Origin: Filobasidium wieringae
Taxonomy: Eukaryota > Basidiomycota > Tremellomycetes > Filobasidiales > Filobasidiaceae
Assembly (NCBI GenBank): GCA_001600055.1
Contig: BCIV01000009.1
Location: forward strand, 496,001-560,000
Length of the DNA: 64,000 bases
Direction: 5' to 3'
Part shown: piece by piece, positions 55,698 through 64,000 of the stretch
Position numbering within the stretch: position 1 is the stretch's first letter
How the letters are laid out: each line of letters opens with the position of its first letter
The notes under the pieces: model-generated
What the model was told of the DNA's origin: nothing
The model's input: the letters and a program-made list of their open reading frames with translations, nothing else
Databases searched by the model: none
Position numbers and translations under genes: made by a program

Positions 55698-56033
55698 GGT
55701 GTACGATTGTATGCGAGTGTGTGAGCTCGGTAACTTCAGATGATCTAGAATAGCTGGACTCGTCCTCTTGAAGAAGCAAAGATCGCGAACTTCACAAGTC
55801 CGGAAGCTGAGAATCGGGTTTCGTCATCATTCCGTAATAACGAATATTCGTTCTTGTCGTTTCCGTGATCTACCCGTGCTTCACCGTTTGATAACCGGTG
55901 CAAGAGATAACATCCTTTGATAAACTGGTCCATTCGATTTTTGGAATATATCGACAACAAACAATTGATCAGTCAGGTTATCCTCATCTCAGCAATTCAA
56001 GACAGTACAGTACTCACTAGGAAACATACAGAG
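55698..56033. promoter_or_regulatory. Divergent promoter of the promethin-like and SCP2 genes
   Basis: These 336 bases hold no coding frame with splice support. No motif was recognised beyond AT-rich stretches. Confidence 0.4.
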
Positions 56034-57063
56034 ATGAGCGAATCCAAAGTGAGTAGTTATGAGCGGGACCCGCGAGAGGCTGTCTTTGTTGACCATTCCT
56101 TCCTACCCTTTCAGTCGGCCCAAATGTTGTCGGTCAGTTGTGATACTGATATACAGCTTACCGAGAAATCTCACGGCTTAGATATGATTATCTACAGCAA
56201 TTGAGCAAATCGTTCGACAAGCTCTCGCCCGAGGAGAAACAACAGCAGATCAAGAAGGTCAGCGCCAGTTTCCGATTCATATCGGTGGAGCTGATCCGAC
56301 TTGTTTTCTCATCCTTTCTGCATTCCTAATAATAGACCAATGGAGTCTTCCAGTTGAATATTAAGGACGCCGCTGGGAAAGAAGAAATCTGGACGTGAGT
56401 GCCAGTGCCCGTCCTTTCCGATAACTCATACTGTAGATGAACGAACGAGCCTGCGTGAACACAGTATCGACTTGAAGAACAAGGGAGAAGTCAAACAAGG
56501 TCGTGCTGAGAAAGCCGGTGAGTCGGTGTTCCTCTACGGCGATTTTGGCTTGTCATCGCTGATACATGATCGTACTTGTTAGACGTTACCATTCAGCTTT
56601 CTGATAGTAAGTATCACTTACACGCCGGAGTAGAACCCTTGGCACTAACACCTCTCTTACTTCAGGTACTTTCGTTGGAATCGTGAGTCATAAGCCTCAT
56701 TTATGCTTCACAACTCTGGAAACCGTTTTCTGACCGACATATCAACTGTGACAGTCCGAGGGGAAAGCTAATGCTCAGAAGGCATTCATGACCGGTGGTC
56801 TCAAAGTCAAGGGGAACGTAAGTCGAGAACTATTGTGAAATGCCTCGAGCGCTATTGCTGATGAATCTGCTGCTTGATCCTGAACAGATCATGCTGGCCG
56901 TAAGTCTACCGTACGACATCCAGTCAACACTTATCTGATACCCTTACCTTATAGACAAAGCTCGATAACGTTCTCAAGGTAAGGACTTTTGCTATGGGAC
57001 ACCACAACGACTGGCCCAACTGACACTATCGTTACTGCGCAGGGAGCCAAGGCTAATCTCTAA
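56034..57063 (+). CDS. SCP2-like sterol-carrier domain protein
   Basis: Eleven exons: 56034-56048, 56115-56132, 56198-56257, 56336-56394, 56465-56517, 56583-56606, 56666-56682, 56755-56817, 56888-56899, 56955-56978, 57043-57063. They give 121 residues. The SCP2 fold is recognisable: TNGVFQLNIKDAAGKEEIWTID, NKGEVKQGRAEKADVTIQLS, DSTFVGIAEGKANAQKAFMTGG and LKVKGNIMLATKLDNVL. Such free-standing proteins bind fatty acyl-CoA or sterols, often in peroxisomes. The ending KANL is not a canonical PTS1. Coding length is 366 bases in 1030 bases of gene, with ten introns and exons down to 12 nt. Confidence 0.85.
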
Positions 57064-57362
57064 AGTTCAGGTGTAAAGGGCGGGTTGCAAGTCGTTAGAC
57101 CCAGTTCTGTTTGTGTGAGAGACGAGTTTGTAACAACCATGACAAGATGGCCGTAATAGATGGAAGATTTCGGAGGACTGCGTTGCGAAGAGATGATCGA
57201 GAGTGAAACAAACTGCCCCAAATAATCGTCCAAGGAACACTCGAAGCATGCACGAATCGACTGATGCGACCGAGTTCAGACCATTCTAAGAGCCTTCATC
57301 ATGTATAGACAAAGACACTACCCATGACGATTACAAGTCCCAATTCAACCAGATCCGAAAGC

Positions 57363-58016
57363 TTAGTAGACAGCCTTCTTGGAACCGATCTGCAAGTGAC
57401 CGGAGAACTCGTCGTAAGGAGTCTGACCGGGCTCGATGACCTTCCACAAGTCGGGGCTCAAGAACTCGTAAGTCTTGGCGATGGCGGCAAGGGTGGCCTT
57501 CAAGAAGTTTCCCTGGGTGGCGGTGGAACCCTTGGACTGGGTGTAACAGTCCTTGATTCCGGCCATCTGGAGGAGTCGCTTGGAAGCGGGGGCGGCGACG
57601 ATGTCAGTTCCTCGGGCTGCAAGAGGACGGGTGTCAGTGAGTTTGCCCAATTCCGCATCACCTTCATCCTAGTTTCGAGACTCACGAGCAGGGACCAATC
57701 GACACATGACGGATCCAGCCTTTCCGGAAACCTTGCAAGGAACGGTGTGAGGCTCCTGGATGTGGTTTCCCCAGTATCCCCTTCGGACGGGGATGACGGA
57801 GAGCTTGGCGACAATGATGGCTCCCCTGATGGCGGTAGCGACTTCCTTGGCACACTTGACTCCCAAACCGACGTGACCGTCAAAGTCACCGACAGCTACG
57901 AAAGCCTTGAATCGGGTTCGCTGACCGGCAGAGGTCTGCTTCTGGACGGGAGCGATGGACATGACCTCGTCCTTGAGTCCGGGAAGGAACTTGTCGACGA
58001 TCTGGTACTCCTTGAT

Positions 58017-58058
<42 letters not shown>

Positions 58059-58503
58059 TCCGTCGTTCACGAGACGTCCAAGCTGTAATAGAGAAGATAA
58101 TTAGGATATGAAGGGGTTGCTGCATTCTAGGTCTGGATTTGCAAACGCACCTTGGTAACTGGCTGCCAAGGCTTGTCCTCGTCCTTCTTGGGTCCACGAC
58201 GACCCCTTCCTCGTCCTATTGTGATGAAAAAGGAATGGGGAATATCGAGTCAGTCCAACGTGTTCAGGAATTGTGTTCAGTGTCCGCTTGATCGCCCCTG
58301 ATTCGATCCTTGCTGTTGAGCGTTTCTGCTATCCTCCATTTCCGATCTCTTTCCCTTCTTGATGACCCAATCCTGCTCCCAACACCTCCTCCATAGCCCA
58401 TCATCGTCCACGATCCCACGAACAGATACGCACCACCTCGTCCACCGGCACCCCTGGCGGCACCTCGTCCAAATCCACCTCGTTGTTCAGCAGGAGCAGA
58501 CAT
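57363..58503 (-). CDS. RPS2: 40S ribosomal protein uS5 (RPS2)
   Basis: Four exons: 58503-58434, 58215-58151, 58082-57686 and 57616-57363. They give 261 residues. The Arg-Gly-rich N-terminus ([16 protein letters not shown]) is followed by [13 protein letters not shown] and the S5 domain: [73 protein letters not shown]. The end [12 protein letters not shown] is as expected. uS5 sits at the mRNA entry tunnel and contributes to decoding accuracy. It shares a 588-base divergent promoter with RPS16, which suggests coordinated expression. Confidence 0.95.
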
Positions 58504-59091
58504 CTTGAATAGTCTTTTTGAGTGAGCGAGGATTCCTGATAGGCCGTTCGGCTGGTGTCGACTGGAGAACAAGAGGGGTCGGGCAGGTGTGATCAGATCA
58601 GACTGAGCGTGAGCGTAGTCCAGGTCTGTCGATTGCACGAGCGGAGCGAGAGTTGCACAAGTTCAAGGACGAGGAGTCCAACCACAAGTCGGCGATAGTT
58701 GGGAGTGTCAGAGCGTTTCAAGCTGAGACTGCTAGTCGACGTGAGCACGCACAAGCGCAACCCTCGACGCAACGTTCTCTGCGTGATTTTACCCCTTTTC
58801 TGCGCTTTCATTTGGCTTGTTCGACGTTTCCTCTACCCGCGGCTCCCATTCGCGCTCGTGTCTCCTCCTCAGCCCTGGCCCGTAGCTGAATCGACAACAG
58901 GTTGAATTATCCCCATCTCGTTCGTCGCATCTCCCGCCCTTGCCTTTTCTCTTCACCTGCGTCAAGTCCATCGTGAGCATCTATAGCACTTCACATCGGA
59001 TCCATCAACACTCGCTGATCAGGCCGAACCTGGAACTTTGAATTGCTATTTTACAGGGCAAGAAACGGGTGAATCAACAAGTCCTAGCAAG
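58504..59091. promoter_or_regulatory. Shared promoter of RPS2 and RPS16
   Basis: A 588-base region between two divergent ribosomal protein genes. It includes a pyrimidine-rich stretch near 58785-58830 and a possible leader intron before the RPS16 ATG (acceptor-like TTTTACAG at 59050-59057). No specific factor site is assigned. Confidence 0.45.
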
Positions 59092-60272
59092 ATGTCGAAC
59101 GTTCAGACTTTCGGCAAGAAGGTGGGTCTCGATGGCTATATTGAATAGGAGAAGGTCGAGCTAGGAAAGCAAGCGATTGGTTGGAGGGTTTTAGGATTGG
59201 ATTGGTTGGGCAGCAATTAAGGGATCTTCAAGAAAGTTTGGGTCTTGAACTTGAAACAGCGAAGAGAGCGCTGCCGATGGGAGAAGACACGCCAATAAAC
59301 AGACGAACGCTCCTGCTGCTCCCATCCAATCGCCCAGACAACCAATCGATTATGCTTTGAGCTCGGCCGGATACCGCATTCGCGCAGGAATGCCAGAATA
59401 ATTTTGCTGACTACCTCCTCTTTCTGTCTTTTGTAGAAGGTACGCTTTATAGCAGGAAGGATATTGGATTGGACGTGAAAGACTAATTGATATGACTCTC
59501 CTCAATCGCCTTGAACCTATAGACTGCCGTAAGTCTACCTGAGTTCCCGTGCCTAATTAACAAGCCGTTGATCTGTTAAACTCGATATAGACTGCCGTTG
59601 CTTTCATCACCCCTGGCAAGGGTTTGGTCCGTCTCAACGGTTCCCCCATCTCTGTCATCGAGCCGTGAGTCGAGGCTGGCAGGGAAAATCGAAACCGGGC
59701 AAAGTGTCTGATCTGGCCCTTTCGTCATGCGTCCTTTTTCCTTATCCTTCATCCTCATCCTTCTCGACACATCTCCCATCCTGTCTATCGCGACCTGCAT
59801 ATCCCATCCTTCGTATCCCCGCCCATCTTCATCACCACAGTGCTGTGCTCCGATACAAGATCTACGAGCCCATCCTCACCGTCGGTGTTGAGAGGTTCCA
59901 GGGAATCGATATCCGTCTTCGAGTCAAGGGAGGTGGTCACGTTTCTCAGATCTACGCTTTGAGGCAGGCCATCGCCAAGGGAGTTGTCGCGTGAGTTGCG
60001 CGAAAATTGGAGCTCTCAAGCTGGGCAAGGGGATTTATGGATCGTCTTTACAGTTACTTCGCCAAGAACGAGGATGCCGCTTCCGCTCTCGACCTCAAGA
60101 AGGCTTTGATCCAGTACGACCGAACCCTCCTTGTCGCTGATCCCCGTCGTATGGAGCCCAAGAAGGTACGTCGATGTCGTAGGCAGAAGTTCGGTCGGGG
60201 ACTAATTAATTTCTTTTGCTCTAGTTCGGAGGAAAGGGAGCAAGGAGCCGAAGGCAGAAGTCGTACAGGTAG
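59092..60272 (+). CDS. RPS16: 40S ribosomal protein uS9 (RPS16)
   Basis: Seven exons: 59092-59121, 59437-59439 (AAG, 3 nt), 59523-59528 (ACTGCC, 6 nt), 59591-59664, 59841-59990, 60054-60165 and 60225-60272. They give 140 residues. The start [17 protein letters not shown] matches the conserved uS9 N-terminus only if both microexons are included (Lys, then Thr-Ala). The rest is typical: [53 protein letters not shown] and the C-terminal [10 protein letters not shown] that contacts P-site tRNA. Intron 1 is unusually long (315 nt) and contains complementary arms. Confidence 0.93.
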
Positions 60273-60340
60273 TATTTTATGCTATTCTGTGTCTGTACTT
60301 GGCTTGGAAACCATCCAGATGATATGTGATGCTTTCTGAT
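60253..60340. repeat. Left arm of an 88-base inverted duplication (RPS16 tail)
   Basis: This segment covers the last 6 codons and stop of RPS16 plus 68 bases of 3' UTR. It matches the reverse complement of 61858-61945 at 80 of 88 positions without gaps. Confidence 0.85.
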
Positions 60341-60393
60341 ACAAACAAATACCAAAAAGTCCCTACCATTCGCTTGTTGTGCAGGTGTAACCT

Positions 60394-60527
60394 GGTCGAA
60401 GCATTCTGGCGCTTAATCTATCAGTGACTTCTACCGCCACTCGGTCTCAATCTGACAGCTATCAAACTGTCTCAGAACTCCTGTACGCCCAATCGCATAT
60501 GTTTCGTTCCTGCAGAATGCTTCGACC
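60394..60527. repeat. 15-base inverted repeat with 104-base spacer
   Basis: GGTCGAAGCATTCTG at 60394-60408 is exactly complementary to CAGAATGCTTCGACC at 60513-60527. It may be the remnant of a small non-autonomous element or a hairpin, but no target-site duplication was found. Confidence 0.6.
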
Positions 60528-61857
60528 GGGTCAAAATATCCGTATAACAGGCTTGGAGTCTCGCGGGACAGGATGGTACAGTTCCGATCGAGCATTCAAG
60601 TAGTAACCACAAATGATCCGGCAAAACCCATCACTGGAAATGATAGGCTGATATGCCTTACCCTCAGAACCGTAACACGAGCCGGATCGAGCTGACAGAT
60701 GGTGGAACCTGCTATTTGCGGGTCTTCAGTATCATCGGTCGACATGCCGAGTTAGCTCAGCATCGCACGTCGTACTGCCAGGGGGGCGGACGGAAAAGAA
60801 GGTCTTCAATTATCCGTAATAGAAGCCTTCTCGCCTTGACGTGTCCACTAAACCGAACCCATCGTCTGCAAATGCCTTCTGGCTGGCAGAGAAGCAAGGG
60901 GATGCAAGACAACAAGTAAGAAAGCAAGTGAGATGCCACGCAGGGGGAGGAAGCGAAAACAAGGGTCTTTATGCTTCAAAAAAACTCTATCGCGGGATCG
61001 CGTGTGCCAGGCGCGATTTTTTACGGTGGTGCGACGAAATAGGAACGTACAAGCTGATGCTAGTACATCTGTTTGGGCATGAGACTGGTCGCTCACGCAC
61101 GCGAAATGCCTACGTGCGAATCGACATATCAAATAGATTGCAACTTGATCCAGGAAACTGCTTGCTCGGGTGAATCATTAGAGCCGACTGTTCTTTGACG
61201 GAGACTATCGTCAAGAACGGTACGGTGGCCCCGGGTAGCACGTGAAACGCGATTATCCCTAAACCCGCCATGGTAATCCGTACCGCGCGACTTACACTCG
61301 ATGTCTCAGATATGGGCCAAACTCACTCGATACTTCGTTCGACAGGTTGAGAGTCTCACAAAATGTAGATGTGGTCTAGATAAAAAGTGAGGACGATCGT
61401 AAGAGAAAGACATAAGTAAACAGATTATTGGCGAAACCCACCTGATCCCGACGGTTTGCACGAATATGACTGAATACGACCAGTCCCGCTATGCTAACAA
61501 CGTCGCCCAGGGTATTCCTTAGGGGACGTGATACGATTCGAATCAAAGTCATGTATGAGCGGCGCTTGACTCGGCCAATCGAACGCTAGCGGTTCAGCGT
61601 TGCTGGACGCATGGTGGCAAATCAGCCAACACGTGGCCGCGAGGGCACGGGCCTCAACGATCAAGACAGTCATGGCGGCGCATGATTTTGAAGGCTATAC
61701 CGGCGAATCGATCCAGTCCATTGTCATTGAGAGCGTTAGTTATTGTCCAGATTGTCGGTGACCATCGGATACCGTACAATGGAAGAGCAAAGACAGCGAG
61801 TCACTCGACCCGCCAAAGCGAGTGGCCTCGAGTGTCGGCCTGATATACGTTTTTGGC

Positions 61858-61945
61858 GTCAGAAAGTATCACACATCATCTGGATGAATACCAAGCCAAG
61901 TACAGGCACAGAATAGCATAAAGTACTACCTGTACGACTTCTGCC
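61858..61945 (-). pseudogene. Truncated inverted copy of the RPS16 3' end
   Basis: The minus strand reads GGCAGAAGTCGTACAGGTAG (RQKSYR plus stop) followed by an RPS16-like 3' UTR, 91% identical to the true gene 1.5 kb away. No upstream RPS16 exon sequence precedes it, so it cannot encode the protein. It is a partial duplication placed head-on to the parent. Confidence 0.75.
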
Positions 61946-62673
61946 ACGGAGAGTAAGTATGCGTTCAATTCTCATGGTCAGATACAAATCACTTGCTCCG
62001 CCTTTTCCTAGCAGTCCTTTCCGCGTTATCCGATGCTCCTCTCTTTTGCGTAGTTCGCCTTCTATCGGGTAGTTGAAGTTTGGACTGGGTCGCGAACAGA
62101 TGACTACAGAGCTGTTCTCCCTAACGGCTGACTTGCGGATCGAGATCACTAGTAACGGACTAGCCCGTCTGGTCATTCATGCGATGTTCTTGTGTTTCGT
62201 AAGGGAGTTGCTCAGCGCTCTTAGATAGGGTTTAAGTGACTGCGAAACGTCCGTTTAGGAGACGACTCATCATACTCGTCGTATAGACTGTTAAGCCATA
62301 ACAGCACGTCGTCCAACGCGTCTAACCTTATAATTCAAGTGTTTCGATCCAGTGTTATATCTGGGACATCTATGCGTAAAACTTTCCGGTGTTACAAATA
62401 CACCTCTGGATTCTAAGGCGACATGAAGATGATTCATACAATCAATTTACAATCACGACATAGCCTCGGATAGTCGATTCTGACGGCCTTGAAGTCCGCA
62501 CTTGATACGATACTTTCTTAGGAGAGTAGCATTGGATCCGGAGAAGCACGCAAACGTATGATGAAGCTTGCGTAGTCTATTGCCAGTTCAGGAGGGCATG
62601 TCGGAGACTAGTTCCGTACGATTGTCAATGACGGCGTTCGCGCGGCGAGCATCGCTCATGTGTCTCAGACCCC

Positions 62674-63589
62674 TCATTGTTTCTGAAACTTTTCGGCACG
62701 ATGACCCTTCTCTTTACCCGGACCATCTCCATGTCCTTCGTTCCAACAAGATCGACAGTATGGGTCGTTGTCGCACCCCTTACAAATGACTTCGGCGTTT
62801 TCCGTACAGATGCCTGCTCGCAGGGAAGCGGTCAGTACGAGGTGGTATACGATGGTTTGGAACTTTGACGCACAACACCAATCGCTAGGATCCTCATCAT
62901 CCGGCTTCTTGCTCTTTCCTATATCGTTCCTCCTCCCGGACGTCCTGACTTCCACCACGGGTTTAGTCAAATCGGCCAAATCTGGGTTGATCCTGCTCGG
63001 ACTCAGGTTCATCAACCTAGCGTAAGACGGGTCTAACGGTGTTGACGAGGATTTAGAGGAAGCGGAGGAACCTTGAGGCTGCTTGGATGGGGTGTTTAGG
63101 GCGGAGAGGAGGGCGAGATGGGTTTCATCTGATTCGGTCGGTTCTGTATCGGGTGCTGGTGCTGGAGAGGGAGATGAGGTGTTGACAGTCCCGGAGAGGT
63201 TTTTAGGCGGTTCTTGGGATTGTATCTTCCTGAGATATTCCTCTACCTAATTCACGAGATCGATCAGATGGTCTTGGTTTTGGAATGACCGTCTTCGGGA
63301 TGAAAACTCACCTCTGCACCTCCCACGTCGTATATATCCTCTTCCGAATCTTCTTCATTCGCCTCGTCTTCTCTTCCTACCAAGTGTTGAGTATCTTTGA
63401 TAGCTTGTCCAGCTTCCCGTTCGATCTGTGACAATAGTCGTCGGCACGAGAAGTAAACGAACTGGCAGGATGACGATTCGTCATACTCCCATTGTCACTT
63501 ACCTGCTTGGTATCCGTCAACGCTTTGAACTGCTCCAAAAGGGAGTTCAGGTGTTCATCTTCAGAGGTCTTGGAGTCGTTTGCAGTCAT
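62674..63589 (-). CDS. Zinc-finger protein related to the ANCHR/ZFYVE19 C-terminus
   Basis: Four exons: 63589-63503, 63425-63312, 63246-62874 and 62813-62674. They give 237 residues. The C-terminal domain WCCICTENAEVICKGCDNDPYC, then RSCWNEGH, is a cross-brace Cys/His finger. Its pattern resembles the B-box-like end of ANCHR (ZFYVE19), a regulator of abscission with ESCRT-III/VPS4. The middle has NLSGTVNTSSPSPAPAPD-type disorder and LSPSRINPDLADLTKPVVE. The N-terminus HLNSLLEQFKALTDTKQ is helical. No FYVE domain is present, so the relation is to the C-terminal part only. Confidence 0.6.
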
Positions 63590-63827
63590 GGTTCGATGTT
63601 TATCGTTAATGGTTTCGTTGGAATAGATGAGAGAATGAGAGAGAGAGTATTGGATAGTTATCCTATTCGAGGCCAGGTGAGCTTGGCGGTTGATCGGAAG
63701 CTCCGGAAGCAAATCACTTTGAATTGTTGTGACCACACCGAGTCGATGATGTCGCTCATCATGTTCTGACTTGTACTGATCCTTGAGACTGATCATAACG
63801 CTCCACCAAGCCACCAACGTCACCAAG

Positions 63828-64000
63828 ATGTCCCTAGTCAACATAACTTATGATGACTTTGATCCCCCAATCATCTATTCGAACCCTACAGACTGGACCA
63901 CACCTAATCCTCAGGTGAGCGCCGAAAGACCCGACCTGATCTGTGCAGGTTCTGAACTGCAGGACCTTCTCTGATAGGACAATCCGAGCTGGTTCAACTC
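63828..64000 (+). CDS. 5' end of an unrecognised gene (partial, leaves the window)
   Basis: Exon 1 (63828-63914) encodes MSLVNITYDDFDPPIIYSNP, then TDWTTPNPQ, and ends at a GTGAGC donor. A CTGATAG acceptor starts exon 2 at 63978 with DNPSWFN in phase 0. The start VNITYDDFDPPIIYS resembles N-termini of fungal secreted or membrane glycoproteins that I have seen described as hypothetical, but no family can be named. Confidence 0.45.

Larger units (their letters stand above)
60273..62673. other. Gene-poor 2.4 kb interval
   Basis: No gene could be supported on either strand. Frames are short and lack codon or domain signals. The interval holds both non-coding parts of the RPS16-tail inverted duplication and a 15-base inverted repeat (60394-60408 with 60513-60527). 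No transposase, reverse transcriptase, LTR, telomere repeat or tRNA was recognised. Confidence 0.55.

Noticed and set aside
60273..62673. Transposon or subtelomeric element in the gene-poor interval
   Set aside because: No transposase or reverse transcriptase motif, long terminal repeat, target-site duplication or telomere repeat was seen.

Overview
The window is nuclear DNA of a basidiomycete yeast, most likely a tremellomycete (Cryptococcus/Kwoniella-like). The evidence is the very high density of short introns (mostly 45-70 nt, GTNNGY donors, CTNAY-like branch sites, AG acceptors), compact genes on both strands, and protein sequences that read like fungal orthologues throughout. No bacterial, plastid, rRNA, tRNA or CRISPR signal was found. 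Most gene models here were built by joining exons across introns by hand. Nearly every one closes to a whole number of codons, which supports the boundaries.

Layout. 0-8 kb: the tail of an unrecognised gene, a Cid1-type poly(A)/poly(U) polymerase, and the ribosome-assembly factor TSR1. 9-16 kb: a peptidase M50B-like membrane protein, a large disordered protein, and DAHP synthase (aromatic amino acids). 16-20 kb: an MDM35-like mitochondrial twin-CX9C protein with a giant insertion, an 80-residue spliced gene, and an unrecognised 311-residue gene. 20-29 kb: importin beta-1 (KAP95), an RNA polymerase III RPC17-like subunit, and MCM5. 29.5-38 kb: mitochondrial uS19, TAF12, and the chromatin remodeller SWR1. 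38-48 kb: carnitine acetyltransferase, a WD40 protein, a Cys-type glutathione transferase, and the AAA+ ATPase MGS1/WRNIP1. 48.5-57 kb: dynamitin, ERG11/CYP51, a GNAT acetyltransferase, a promethin-like hairpin protein, and an SCP2 sterol-carrier protein. 57-60 kb: ribosomal proteins uS5 (RPS2) and uS9 (RPS16), transcribed divergently. 60.3-62.6 kb: a gene-poor stretch holding an inverted duplicate of the RPS16 tail. 62.7-64 kb: a zinc-finger protein related to ANCHR and the first exons of a gene that leaves the window.

The genes are mostly housekeeping functions and do not form an obvious pathway cluster. Several share promoter regions, and five intergenic regions carry the palindrome TCACGTGA.

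The most unusual observation is the ERG11 locus. The exon encoding the CYP51 membrane anchor has no ATG of its own. It splices in phase onto two upstream exons encoding a signal peptide and an unrelated, probably lumenal domain, giving a predicted 824-residue chimera. Other notable points are 3-nt and 6-nt microexons in RPS16, large insertions inside MDM35 and RPC17, and two GC-AG introns in adjacent genes.
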